Assembly: GCA_900074745.1 (NCBI GenBank)
Contig: LT598465.1
Coordinates: forward strand, 930,001 to 994,000
DNA length: 64,000 nt
Origin: Lachancea mirantina
Taxonomy: Eukaryota > Ascomycota > Saccharomycetes > Saccharomycetales > Saccharomycetaceae
Direction: 5' to 3'
Under the pieces are notes generated by a model, which saw only the letters and a program-made list of their open reading frames with translations, was not told the origin of the DNA and did no database searches. Shown here piece by piece: positions 22,750 through 32,128 of the stretch (its first letter is position 1; every line of letters starts with the position of its first letter). A program made the position numbers and the translations under genes.

Positions 22750-23277
22750 TTAGTCGAAAAGACCGAAACCCATGTCGTCGTCGGATTCCTCAGCTTCTTC
22801 AGCTGGAGCCTCCTCTTCGGCAGCGGCCTCAGCGGCCCCAGAAGCGGCAGCGGCACCAGAAGCTGGAGCTGCAGAGCCGGCGGCGTGGAAACCGGACAAG
22901 ATTTGCTTGAGGTCCTTGCCCTCTAGAGCCTTGGCGAAAGTCTCAGCCCAGATCTGGTATAGGTTAGTATGATGGAGGGGGGGAGGGGAGAGCAGGATTT
23001 CTGGGTAGAGGTTGGCGACGTGATTACGTCGCGAAAAACAAACGTTTTTGAAACCGTGTCTCGAGCCCTGGGGGTTCCCGGGAGATCTGCAGCCTGGGGG
23101 GGGACCCGTTTCGTACCCATTGTGCGCACCGCTCACCAGCCCACGGCAATCGTGTTAACATACGTTGTCGACAGAAGCGCCAGCAGACTTGGCCAAAGTG
23201 GCCAAGTTGTCGGCGGTGATGTCCAAGCCGGCGTCGGCCAAAATCAAAGTCGCGTAGGAGATAACAGCGTCAGACAT
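22750..23277 (-). CDS. RPP1B: 60S acidic ribosomal protein P1, spliced
   Basis: Two exons on the minus strand (23164-23277 and 22750-22953) encode about 105 residues of a ribosomal stalk P1 protein. Exon 1 gives the helical dimerisation domain ending GASVDN. Exon 2 continues [13 protein letters not shown] and then an Ala/Gly/Glu hinge. The universal C-terminal tail [12 protein letters not shown] is present, which recruits GTPase factors and is the target of ricin-type toxins. S. cerevisiae Rpp1B (106 residues) also has an intron. Adjacent STF1/INH1 and LYS20/21 confirm the locus (YDL130W, YDL130W-A, YDL131W). Confidence 0.96.
22954..23163 (-). other. RPP1 intron (210 nt)
   Basis: The donor is a consensus GTATGT at 23163-23158. 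The branch site TACTAAC (complement of 22963-22969) lies only about 9 bases before the acceptor ACCAG at 22954. A long C/T tract precedes the branch site, and a GCGACGT/ACGTCGC hairpin with a GATT loop lies at 23015-23032. Confidence 0.93.
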
Positions 23278-23787
23278 TTGCACTTGCTGAGGGGATCGGA
23301 AGAGTGATGGTGGAGCGCTCGCGCAGTGAAAATTGTTAATAGGCGTTTGCTCAAAGGTGTGGTCCGCGAGCGGGCCGCAGGCGCGCAGAGTGCGGTGCAC
23401 GGGCCGAGGTGATGGTGCACGGATGTGCGCAGACCGCGGCGCTGTGCGTCGCTGCGTGGGCCCGGTGCACGGCCCGGTGCACGGGCGGGGCGAAAGTGGC
23501 GGGCCGCGGCTGGAAAACGGGACGTTCTTCTTTCTGTGATGGTGGGTGGGTGTCCTACCTCGATCTTCGAATGTCTGGGTGTGTCGCTGTGACTGCGGCC
23601 CCGGCTCGCTACAATGAGCGGACCGCGGTGGCCGGTAAACTACGTCGGAGGACAAGATACGGACTCTCGGGTCCGACCGCGACGCATGCGACTAAGGTAT
23701 TCTTGTTTCAGCAGTGAATATGTAAACGTATATATTTTTTCTCTGTTGCGCAGTGGGGCCGCACATCTGGGCCGCACATCCGCGTGC
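23278..23787. promoter_or_regulatory. Very GC-rich RPP1 promoter with GTGCAC repeats
   Basis: I counted 133 G or C in the 180 bases at 23341-23520 (about 74%), extreme for a yeast promoter. The word GGTGCACGG occurs at 23394-23402, 23414-23422, 23464-23472 and 23476-23484; the last two form a perfect two-copy 12-base tandem repeat at 23461-23484. An ACACCCACCCACC string on the minus strand near 23543-23556 partly resembles a Rap1 site. The distal end also contains the STF1 3' region. Confidence 0.7.
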
Positions 23788-24060
23788 TCACTTGGAGAAA
23801 TTCTCAAGCTTTTCTTCCAGGTGGTCGATCTTCTTCTGCTGCTGCTTGATTTGCTCCCGCAAACGTGCCAGCTGTTCTTTCTCGTGCTGCTTCACGTAGT
23901 AGTCTTCCTGTGCACGCTCACGCTTCACAAATGAGTCGTCCGCGCCTTCGCCTCTGGTAGTGCCCGTAGACCCCTCGGACACGAATCTTACGGCAGCGCC
24001 GCCGACGCCGGCGGCGCGTGGCATTCTGACCGCTTGTCTGATACTTGTGCGTGCTAGCAT
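23788..24060 (-). CDS. STF1: F1F0-ATPase inhibitor, Stf1/Inh1 family
   Basis: A 90-residue mitochondrial IF1-type protein. The first 25-30 residues (R, A, S-rich, no acidic residues) form a cleavable matrix leader. The inhibitory helix follows (about 33-65, with [20 protein letters not shown]), then a C-terminal coiled coil. Stf1 and Inh1 insert into the F1 catalytic interface and block ATP hydrolysis when the membrane potential collapses. This single gene represents both STF1 (YDL130W-A) and INH1 (YDL181W). It is divergent from the WD40 gene. Confidence 0.93.
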   Translation of the reverse strand: MLARTSIRQAVRMPRAAGVGGAAVRFVSEGSTGTTRGEGADDSFVKRERAQEDYYVKQHEKEQLARLREQIKQQQKKIDHLEEKLENFSK

Positions 24061-24575
24061 TCCTATTTGTGTCGTGTAGGTGGAGTATTGTAGCCTTCTT
24101 GTGTCGGTTAATGCTCGCTAACCAGTTTGATATACAGGAGTTGGTTCCACCGGGGAGAACTGGGGACGAAGCTGGCCCGGCAAGGGGAGCCAGGGGAGCC
24201 GAGCCGCAGGAAGCGGGCTCTGGGATGGATCTGCTAGTGGCGACTTGGCAAGCTACGTAGAAACGGGCGCAGAGACCTTAATTTTGATGCATATGATTGG
24301 CTCCTGGAAGAATCCCCCCCCACGCATCTCTTGCCACGAAGACGTGGGGGTGGGGGGAATCCAGAGAGGACGATGTTCGTTCTATGTGATGTTGGTGGGG
24401 TCACGTGAGACTGGGAGGGAGAGGTTCTCGTACGCAGTGCTACAGGGCATCGCACCGCGTGCCATATTGGAAAGAGATGAACATCTCGAGACAGAACCGC
24501 TCGTGTCGTTGGCCAGAGCGGGTTCTCATAGTTTCTACGTCGCCTATATAGCTACGTCGAGTTCCGATAACAGGG
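24061..24575. promoter_or_regulatory. Divergent promoter STF1 / WD40 gene
   Basis: A 515-base gap with a TCACGTGA E-box at 24401-24408, a TATATA at about 24545-24550 close to the WD40 start, and a C-run/G-run imperfect inverted repeat at 24312-24360. Confidence 0.55.
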
Positions 24576-25517
24576 ATGAGTCTGGCGACAGCAGTTTCTG
24601 CGGGCTCGGATTTCGTCAGTCTGGCAGAGGGCCACTCTCGGCCCGTCCTTGCGTGTAGATTCGCGAACCAGGGCTCCTGCGTCGTGTCAGGCGGTCTGGA
24701 CGCGCATCTGTGCATCTGGGACCTCGAAGCCCGGTGCAGCTGGCAAGTCGACGAGCCGCATGCCAAGGGTGCCGCTGTGACGTCCCTGGACGTCGTTGAC
24801 AACGCGCGTATCGTCACGGGCTCTGCGGACCGAACTCTGGGCGTTTTCGACCTCGAAACCGGTGTCAAACAGCGCAGGCTCGTGGGCCACAAGCGCGTCG
24901 TGAACCAGGTGCGACATTTGCCCCTCACGCAACGAATTGCGTCCGTGGGCGACGACGGCCAGCTGTGTCTGTGGGATGCGAACTCCAAACGCGCTATTTG
25001 GAGCGTTACACAAGAGTTCCCGCTGTTCACTGTCGCTGCTGCCGCTGCCTCCGACCACCTGGTCTACGTTTCTGGCCTGGACCCCGTCATTCGATGCTAC
25101 GATATCCGCAATTCCACGTCCACCGAGCTTTTCAGCTGGAACTCGGCCCATTCAGACTCGGTTTGTTCGCTGGACCTTACGTCCAACGACAAGCTGTGTT
25201 CTGTCGGATTCGACGGCACCTTGCGAATTCACGACGCCAATGTCGCCTCTGCAAAACTGTCCCGCGTCCTGAGCTCTTTCCAACTCACCGGCACCGGTAA
25301 CGCAGACCAGTACTTGGTTCGCAGTAAATGGGCCCACCACGATAGATACGCCGTGACCCAGGGTTACATTTGCGACGTTACGTCTGGATCTGCTGTCAAC
25401 AGCTTCTCCGACAGATTGCCAACCAGCAGTCAAGTCATCGACGTTGACTACGACGTCGAGTCCAACCGCATTGCGATGAGTCTGACTGACGGGAGCCTGT
25501 GTGTATTTACAATGTAA
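24576..25517 (+). CDS. WD40 protein resembling U5 snRNP 40K
   Basis: A 313-residue WD40 protein covering about seven blades with little outside the propeller. Blade markers include GHSRPVLACRF (18-28), LCIWDLEA, TGSADRTLGVFDLETG, GHKRVVNQV, DDGQLCLWD, VIRCYDIRN, HSDSVCSLDLTSNDKLCSVGFDGTLRIHD (given in parts) and a final GSLCVFTM. The blade order and linking phrases (for example RRLVGHKRVVNQ, then GDDGQLCLWD) resemble human SNRNP40 and fission yeast Cwf17/Spf38, the U5 snRNP 40-kDa protein that sits beside Prp8. S. cerevisiae has no clear ortholog and has nothing at this position between STF1 and LYS21. Assignment to this WD40 subfamily is by eye; a generic WD40 role cannot be excluded. Confidence 0.7.
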   Translation: MSLATAVSAGSDFVSLAEGHSRPVLACRFANQGSCVVSGGLDAHLCIWDLEARCSWQVDEPHAKGAAVTSLDVVDNARIVTGSADRTLGVFDLETGVKQRRLVGHKRVVNQVRHLPLTQRIASVGDDGQLCLWDANSKRAIWSVTQEFPLFTVAAAAASDHLVYVSGLDPVIRCYDIRNSTSTELFSWNSAHSDSVCSLDLTSNDKLCSVGFDGTLRIHDANVASAKLSRVLSSFQLTGTGNADQYLVRSKWAHHDRYAVTQGYICDVTSGSAVNSFSDRLPTSSQVIDVDYDVESNRIAMSLTDGSLCVFTM

Positions 25518-25599
25518 AACGCTTATGAAGAAAACTGAAATAGCATTAGGAATAGTATTTTGAGGTTGCACAGAACGGTAATACGCGAGACAATATCTC

Positions 25600-26928
25600 T
25601 TAGTTCGCGCTTTCGGTCTTGACCTTCTTGGTTGCAGGCTCGTTGATGTCGATGTCATTGACATCTTGCGAAGAAACGTCTTTACCACCGGCCAAGCGAG
25701 GTGTGGCAACTTCGGCATGGAAATCCTTGATGATGGAGTCGACGTCGTCGATGTTGAGCGGCCTGATGTCACCCAATTTTTTGATCTTGGTGGTGACCTC
25801 CTTGACTTGGTCATCGCTCAAATTCAAATTCAATTGATCGACACGAGATTTGATGGCATTCCACCCGGTCAGCCTGTTGGCGAAATGGATGTATCTCTTC
25901 ATACCGAAATCGTGGGGGTCAAGAATTTCATACGTGGATGGATTGGCCAAAATCGCCTTGGCGTGGATACCAGCCTTGTGAGTGAATGCACAGAACCCAG
26001 TGATTGGGTTGTTGAACGGAATGTTGACCTCAACGGCCTCGGCAACCAGGTTCTCAATGTCTCTGATCTTATGCAACTTGTACTTGGACTTGACGTATTC
26101 GGGTGCTGCCACAATCATTCTAGCCATCAACCCTCCAAGAGGGGTGATACCGTTTCTTTCACCAATACCAAGAACGGAAACGTCAATTAGTTTGGCGCCT
26201 CCTTCCAGAGCGGTGTATGCGTTGGCAATGGCACATCCAGTGTCGTTGTGGAAATGGCACTCGATGTCGCACGAAACAACACTCTTTAGTGTGCGCACAA
26301 GTTCGTACACTTGTCTAGGGTTCGCACAGCCAACGGTGTCGGCAATACCAACTCTATTCACGCCTATCTTGTCTACAGTCTTGTAAATGTTTAGCAGATC
26401 CACCAGATCGGATCTGAAAGAGTCCTCGGACGAAAATCTGATTTCAATACCTTTCGACTTGACAAATTCAATGACCTCAATGGCGTTCTTAGCAATATAG
26501 TTCATGTCTTTGCCGTGCGAGAATTTCCTCAAAAATTTTGATGTACCGATCACCACGTCCACACCATCGACACCAGTCTCCACTGCAACTCTTGCATCGT
26601 CCATATGACAACGAATGTGAGTCAAGATTTTGGCTTTCAAACCTAGTTTGCAAATTGCTTCACAGTCTTTCCTACTCTGCTCTGAAGCCACAGGTGAGGT
26701 CAACTCGATGTAGTCAACGCCGAAAGCATCCAGCGCCTTGGCGATTTCGATCTTGGTCTCAGTTGAGTAAAAAGCATTGGCGAATTGCTCACCCTCTCTT
26801 AAAGTGGAGTCGATAAGTTCAAAATTTTGCACATTCGAAAGATAATCCGATGGGTTAGGTCCGTATGGATTTGGACGAGCTGGTCCCGACGTCGATTCCG
26901 TCACTTGTTCGAATTCTTGACTGCTCAT
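25600..26928 (-). CDS. LYS21: Homocitrate synthase
   Basis: A 442-residue enzyme nearly identical in length to S. cerevisiae Lys20/Lys21. It condenses acetyl-CoA with 2-oxoglutarate, the first step of the alpha-aminoadipate lysine pathway. The HMGL-like TIM barrel begins with [10 protein letters not shown] at about 40-49 (metal- and substrate-binding D and R). The ECHFHNDTG metal-binding histidines lie near 240-248, followed by GIGERNG. The C-terminus carries a Lys-rich TKKVKTES tail, fitting the nuclear location reported for the S. cerevisiae enzymes. The 260-base upstream gap holds two TGACTCA Gcn4 sites and a near-match to the Lys14 site. Confidence 0.97.
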   Translation of the reverse strand: MSSQEFEQVTESTSGPARPNPYGPNPSDYLSNVQNFELIDSTLREGEQFANAFYSTETKIEIAKALDAFGVDYIELTSPVASEQSRKDCEAICKLGLKAKILTHIRCHMDDARVAVETGVDGVDVVIGTSKFLRKFSHGKDMNYIAKNAIEVIEFVKSKGIEIRFSSEDSFRSDLVDLLNIYKTVDKIGVNRVGIADTVGCANPRQVYELVRTLKSVVSCDIECHFHNDTGCAIANAYTALEGGAKLIDVSVLGIGERNGITPLGGLMARMIVAAPEYVKSKYKLHKIRDIENLVAEAVEVNIPFNNPITGFCAFTHKAGIHAKAILANPSTYEILDPHDFGMKRYIHFANRLTGWNAIKSRVDQLNLNLSDDQVKEVTTKIKKLGDIRPLNIDDVDSIIKDFHAEVATPRLAGGKDVSSQDVNDIDINEPATKKVKTESAN

Positions 26929-27026
26929 CTCAAAAACTATCTTGCCTTATCAGCTAATACTAATCAGCTCAATGTTGATTTCAACCTTAACAGAATCGAT
27001 AGCCTTTTTATATGCTTTCATGCGCC

Positions 27027-27092
27027 TGACTCATGAAGGACGTTGAAAATTTTCCATAGGAATTCTGAAAAATTTCAATGATGGCTGACTCA
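27027..27092. promoter_or_regulatory. Gcn4 and Lys14-like sites before LYS21
   Basis: Perfect TGACTCA sites occur at 27027-27033 and 27086-27092, 99 and 158 bases upstream of the LYS21 start. Between them TCCATAGGA (27053-27061) matches the Lys14 consensus TCCRNYGGA at all but one position. This suggests general amino acid control plus pathway-specific activation. Confidence 0.75.
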
Positions 27093-27188
27093 ACTAGACT
27101 CAGAGTTTTTGAAAAAAAAAATTACAACCTTTAAATAAGGTCGATTCGTCTCAATCGATTTCAGTCAATGTTAATCTTGTTTTCATGA

Positions 27189-29579
27189 TTATGCCAGGTA
27201 TTCGTAGGACTCGCCGTCGTCGCAACGTTGTAGATATTCTTTACCGATCAAATTATCAATTGCTCGTTTGATGTGTGAAATCTTAGCATTAAACCTTTGA
27301 TGAGATTGCGCAATACACTCACTGACAAGCGTGGTATGTGGTAGCTTTCTGCGAGCTTTCATTATGCGGACGACGCATGCCTCGAGGAAAATCTGTCTTT
27401 CAGTGTTCAACTCCTTATCGATCTTCTGAGCCTCTTGTAATTCACCCTTGTTGTTGCCCAAGAGGTCGCCCTTGACAACAGAAGCAAAGTTTATTCTTGT
27501 CTTTAAGGCCTTGTAAGGTGTGGAGATTTTGAATTGAGTATCTGGATGCGTGATAGCGTCAAGTCCGGATGGGGTTTGGGTGACAAGCTTGTATCTGATA
27601 AAGGGCACCACAGCGGCAGCAATGTTTGACACGCTCAGGTCTGTATGTTCCTGGATGTCTCCGACGGTTAATACCGAGCGGTTATTGAAAAGAAGCAAAA
27701 TGGCCATTTGGAATAGTGTTACGGTGAAAATGAACGGCGGTTTCCCAGGACGACCCAAATCGGCCTTGACTTCCCCGCGACACAGTGGCCACAACCATTT
27801 GAGTACCCGGCCGCTATGTTTGTTGGTATACAATCGTTCGAGTCCTTTGTAAGTTGGGACCAGCTCTTCCGGCAGTTTGAAATCCACCTCTTCGTACGAG
27901 AAAGGCCACATGGTTTCGGCCAAGACAAAAGGCTGAAAGTCTGGGTACCTTGCCTTCGTGTAATCGGGAGCAATTCGAATGGCGCTTTCGAATTCCTTTT
28001 CGAGCTGTTTGGATAGCCTGATGTCTTGAAACATCTTGGTAATTTTGCCGGTGTATTCCAAGCTATTCTCGCTTTGAAGTCTTTGGATTACCAACTCTTC
28101 GTCGTCATCGGAAGTAGAAGTGCCATGAATCAATCGTTTCGCAAAAAGGCGTCTGTAATGGGATTCGAACGCATCTTTATCTGTCAGAAACTTGAAAATG
28201 GTCATGATGTCGTCAACCGACATGTCTGCAGTCGATTCGGCATTTTTATTCGATCTTTTTAAAAGTTGGTCACTATACTTGGCAAGCATTTCAGGAGTTC
28301 GAGACGACGCCGTCTTTGAAGATCCGGGCGGTAAAGCGTAATCGTTAACATTGATGAATGAGCGACAAGCATTATCTAGTGCCTTTGTGAAAAGTGAGTC
28401 GTTGTGGAAACAGTCTCGAGTGATTTTCGTAAATGTTTCATAGACTTGGATCAATCTTTTGACATATTCTGTTGAGGAAATTGCAATCGCAGACCCCGGT
28501 TTCTTTGCATTCTCCTCCACCTTGTGCGCTTCTTTGACGAGTTTCGTAATTTCTTGCTCTCCCGAAGACTTTACATACTGCTCATAAGCTTGGGCAAGCT
28601 TCGGAAGAAGTTGAAGGTCTCTTTGCATGAGGCCATACAAAGTCGCAATCTTGGTAGCATCTCTGGAGTCCAACAGAAATATGAACTCATTTTGAAGCGC
28701 CTCGGAGTGTTGCGTGATAAGAACGGCATTGAGTGCTTCAGATAAAGGCTTTCGGGTATGTTCATCCAAGTAAAGAACAGTTTTGGTCTCTTCATCGCCT
28801 ATCCGATCTTGGGCCTCAAAAATGTAGTCCGTGACAGAATGGGAAGCCAAATAATTTTCAGAAAAGCTGGTATAGTACGCCTTCGTGCTCTCGAGGAAAG
28901 GCCTTTCGAAATGTTGTATGTATACGTTCAAATTGAGTTTCTTCAAGTCCTGTGGATCAATGCCTAGAGCGACAAATGACCTTATAGCAACACTGGTGTC
29001 CGATTGCCTAACAAGCTTGCCGTCCCTCTGATTTTTGATCTCATCCAAAATTTCGCCCACCAAAAGCTCCACATTTTGATCGAACATTACTTGTTTCCAC
29101 GTCATCAAGCAAAGAGTATATATGTCAAAAATGTGCCTCTTCCCATCGCTTCTCTCTTTTTGCACCCAGTAACGGTTCATATAATCGAAGGCATGATTCA
29201 AAAAGGTGGCTCCCACCGTAAACCGTTTCCACCTTCTTACGTAGAAGCTTAAGAAACTTTCATCAGTGTCGCGCTGAAGACCGCATATGTAATTCTTCAA
29301 ATACGCTTTGAGTTTGTCATAGATTTCACTACCTGCTAAAATCGAGGATTGATTCTGACGCGAATCCGAGTTAAATTGCCCCGTTGAGCTTGATTTATTC
29401 ACACAGTAGTTGTAGATTGCAGTGTAAACTTCCATGTACATCGCTGGTGATAAGACTTTGTCCACCCTTTTTAAAGTCGAGGATGGTGTCCCATCGCGAC
29501 CTAGAATTTGGCCAATTCCGGGTTCCACAAAGTTCCAAGTCGCCTCTAAGTCATCTGCCCTTGGTAGAGTGTCACTCAT
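27189..29579 (-). CDS. CDC53: Cullin, SCF scaffold
   Basis: A 796-residue cullin (S. cerevisiae Cdc53 815 residues). It scaffolds the SCF ubiquitin ligase, holding Skp1/F-box proteins at its N-terminal helical repeats and Hrt1/Rbx1 at its C-terminus. The N-terminus MSDTLPRADDLEATWNF aligns with Cdc53, so I choose the ATG at 29579 over an in-frame TTG 75 bases upstream. The cullin-homology domain lies at about 430-680. The C-terminal winged-helix region contains IKRAIDNLIGKEYL, whose first lysine is the conserved Rub1/Nedd8 site, and ends SYEYLA. Confidence 0.97.
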   Translation of the reverse strand: MSDTLPRADDLEATWNFVEPGIGQILGRDGTPSSTLKRVDKVLSPAMYMEVYTAIYNYCVNKSSSTGQFNSDSRQNQSSILAGSEIYDKLKAYLKNYICGLQRDTDESFLSFYVRRWKRFTVGATFLNHAFDYMNRYWVQKERSDGKRHIFDIYTLCLMTWKQVMFDQNVELLVGEILDEIKNQRDGKLVRQSDTSVAIRSFVALGIDPQDLKKLNLNVYIQHFERPFLESTKAYYTSFSENYLASHSVTDYIFEAQDRIGDEETKTVLYLDEHTRKPLSEALNAVLITQHSEALQNEFIFLLDSRDATKIATLYGLMQRDLQLLPKLAQAYEQYVKSSGEQEITKLVKEAHKVEENAKKPGSAIAISSTEYVKRLIQVYETFTKITRDCFHNDSLFTKALDNACRSFINVNDYALPPGSSKTASSRTPEMLAKYSDQLLKRSNKNAESTADMSVDDIMTIFKFLTDKDAFESHYRRLFAKRLIHGTSTSDDDEELVIQRLQSENSLEYTGKITKMFQDIRLSKQLEKEFESAIRIAPDYTKARYPDFQPFVLAETMWPFSYEEVDFKLPEELVPTYKGLERLYTNKHSGRVLKWLWPLCRGEVKADLGRPGKPPFIFTVTLFQMAILLLFNNRSVLTVGDIQEHTDLSVSNIAAAVVPFIRYKLVTQTPSGLDAITHPDTQFKISTPYKALKTRINFASVVKGDLLGNNKGELQEAQKIDKELNTERQIFLEACVVRIMKARRKLPHTTLVSECIAQSHQRFNAKISHIKRAIDNLIGKEYLQRCDDGESYEYLA

Positions 29580-29880
29580 CTTATGGTTTTCCCGTACAAA
29601 CGCCACCAAGCCCTCTTTAAAGGCTCTGTACGATCCAATAACCCTCTGCGTCAAATCAAACTTCCATTAGATGGTATCTTGTCTGGTCAGCTTTACACGA
29701 TTTTAAGGCCGGGTAATACTTGATATATCAATAGTAGGTGAAGGACTATACTGACACCACCTATCTACCAGAGTAAACCACAATAAGGCTGAACGCACAA
29801 GAAATCAGTAAACTAGAATTTATGCTGTCCTATATAATTTGTATAAGATTTACCTTATAGCTTTTGATTAAATAGTCTTT
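29580..29880. other. Intergenic CDC53 to SRF1
   Basis: A 301-base gap with the CDC53 promoter and the SRF1 3' end. Nothing else is seen. Confidence 0.4.
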
Positions 29881-31242
29881 TTATCGTTGAGTTCCCGAAC
29901 TTACCTTTTCAACAACTCTAACGATACTCACGGTGAAAGTTATGACCCACATGAAAAGAACGACGAAGAGAAATGAAGCAAGCGCACGTTGCTTCCGACA
30001 TATATATTCAACCTTAGGTATTTCCTCACTTTTGAAGCTGCCGGCAGTGCAAACCCATTTGGAATCATATAAAGTGTTGAAGGTCAATGCCAAATTGGCG
30101 CTCGAGAAGATGATGAACAAAAGATCCAAAAGGATGAGCCGCAACTTATCAAAAGGATTTCGCAGCCCCAAGGGTTTCCCTGAAAACTCGTCGTAGGAAA
30201 TGTAGAGTAGATAAAACAATGCGATGGAATTCACACAAATTGCCATGATAGTGCTTGGTTGTTGTGGGATTGATGAATCAATGGACTCTACAGTAGAGTT
30301 GGAGTTCTGATATATGCGGATAGCAAGTCCTAACGCAATCACACACAAAATCCCGATACACATGCGGAAACTCAGCGGGAGATATTGATTGTCTATGAGC
30401 AAACGTTTTAAACGGGGACCCCACTTTTGCTTCTTTTGGCGTTCTATTTGACGCCAGTGTATCTTTTTGCGCTTAAATTCTGAACGTTGACGTTCTAAAA
30501 ACCCGTGTAATTTGCCCTCATCGTCGTTGTCCCTTTCTTCGCCAGTTATTCCGCCACTAGAATTGGGGTCGTCTTGATTAGAATAATAAAACCGTTTCAC
30601 TTGTTCCAGATATGCGCGCCATTCACTTCTGTCCTTTGGGTTATGGAAATCATAATTGTCAAGCATGGGCCCATTAAAAACTGCATTTAGTCGTTCACTG
30701 CCACCCCAAGACCCGCTGAGGTCCGTGAAGACTTCTTTTCTGACAAGATCCCGCTCCAGGCGCCCTTCGTCGGATGTGTCGCTTGAGCTATCGTGAGGTT
30801 CAACTTTGTTCATCTTTTCGTTATTATCAGATACACTTGACATGCTGCTGCTTTCCTGCGTCTTGATCCCGTTTGGTACTATACCGTGCGTGAGGTAAGC
30901 CACATTCGATCCAATGTTTTCGACAAATGGAGCCCATTGCGTGTTGTACGATACCAAAAAGGGATCTTTACAATGAGTGTCTGTTTGCTCTTCCAAATCT
31001 CCATCGAATCTGTGAGAGCTTCGGACTTTGGCCTTCTTCAGTTGCTCATCTAATACAAAGGGTGGAACAAGCGTAGGAATAAGAGAGTATGCATTAAGGC
31101 TTTTGTATTTGAATCCCGTTGCGTCTCTCGTTGCATCTCTTGGCGGACCCCTATATGATAACTCGCTTTTATCAGCTTCCTGCTCGGTTCCTGCTTCTTC
31201 CAAAGCTTCTTGGTGGATCTCGGGCTCGTTATCAGAGCTCAT
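29881..31242 (-). CDS. SRF1: Phospholipase D regulator Srf1
   Basis: A 453-residue membrane protein placed and oriented like S. cerevisiae SRF1 (YDL133W, 437 residues), a regulator of the phospholipase D Spo14. The N-terminal 260 residues are soluble and acidic with Ser-rich parts. A basic stretch (about 268-290) leads into four hydrophobic segments at about 295-315, 332-352, 368-390 and 420-445. The pattern and location between CDC53 and RPL41 agree with the assignment. Confidence 0.82.
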   Translation of the reverse strand: MSSDNEPEIHQEALEEAGTEQEADKSELSYRGPPRDATRDATGFKYKSLNAYSLIPTLVPPFVLDEQLKKAKVRSSHRFDGDLEEQTDTHCKDPFLVSYNTQWAPFVENIGSNVAYLTHGIVPNGIKTQESSSMSSVSDNNEKMNKVEPHDSSSDTSDEGRLERDLVRKEVFTDLSGSWGGSERLNAVFNGPMLDNYDFHNPKDRSEWRAYLEQVKRFYYSNQDDPNSSGGITGEERDNDDEGKLHGFLERQRSEFKRKKIHWRQIERQKKQKWGPRLKRLLIDNQYLPLSFRMCIGILCVIALGLAIRIYQNSNSTVESIDSSIPQQPSTIMAICVNSIALFYLLYISYDEFSGKPLGLRNPFDKLRLILLDLLFIIFSSANLALTFNTLYDSKWVCTAGSFKSEEIPKVEYICRKQRALASFLFVVLFMWVITFTVSIVRVVEKVSSGTQR

Positions 31243-32128
31243 TATGCCCTATTGTGGTCTTTAAGATGCTCATGTCACAGTGCTACAATAGCTCTTTTTT
31301 TATCACAAAAAACTGACACATTCCAAAACTAATATATATTAAACTAAGATCAACTATATCATTACAAAAAAATTCACCTGAAGTAAACAGCGATTGAGAT
31401 TCAAGGCCTATTTCGGCAATTTTAGCTCTCTAGAGGCCTGTCTTAATTTTTTACCGAGATTTTCAGCTCAAATATTAGCCTATTAACTCAATTGGATTAC
31501 GATGACAAGCAATTAATAAAGAGATGATTACAGATAGTGGAATGTACTTCTCACGAGGGACTTGCTACAAATATCTTACTTGCCGTGACTATTTGTTTTC
31601 CGTGTGATAGGCCCAATTGACTGTCGGTGACAGAACTATCGTGATGTCTTTGGCATATTTTTCATAAGAGACCATCAGCGATATAGAAATCAGAGATGTT
31701 GAGAGAGCGCTGGCTTCAAGTTTTGACAGATGGTGTTCTTCATCTAGTATTAATAGATCTGAAATTGATAAAACTTTGACTTTAGCTACAAGTTGATGGT
31801 GCCCGTCGTTTGCTGAACTTAATATTTTTGAAACCGTTCAATGGGTCAACGTCAATAAACTTGAATTGGCGAAACGGACAAAATGTAAAAGCTGAAATTG
31901 AAACCAATTTCCGGTAATAACCAAAATTGTTAAACTTAAACTTCTAACGGCCGAGCCTCCTGGATGTGGTTTTTGAGTTTTGTATCGATTATTGCTTATG
32001 AAGATGTAGCTGAAAAATATATATAAGACCTTGGTGTATGAATCCCTGGAGAATTGTTGAAAGTCGAATGATACCCAGGAGTTGACACGATTGCAGGGTC
32101 AAGTGAGTTTTCCAGGTGGGTTCGTGGG
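31243..32128. other. Divergent promoter SRF1 / YDL183C-like
   Basis: An 886-base AT-rich gap. A TATATATAAG lies near 32018-32027, about 100 bases before the YDL183C-like start. No further gene or RNA is supported. Confidence 0.45.
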
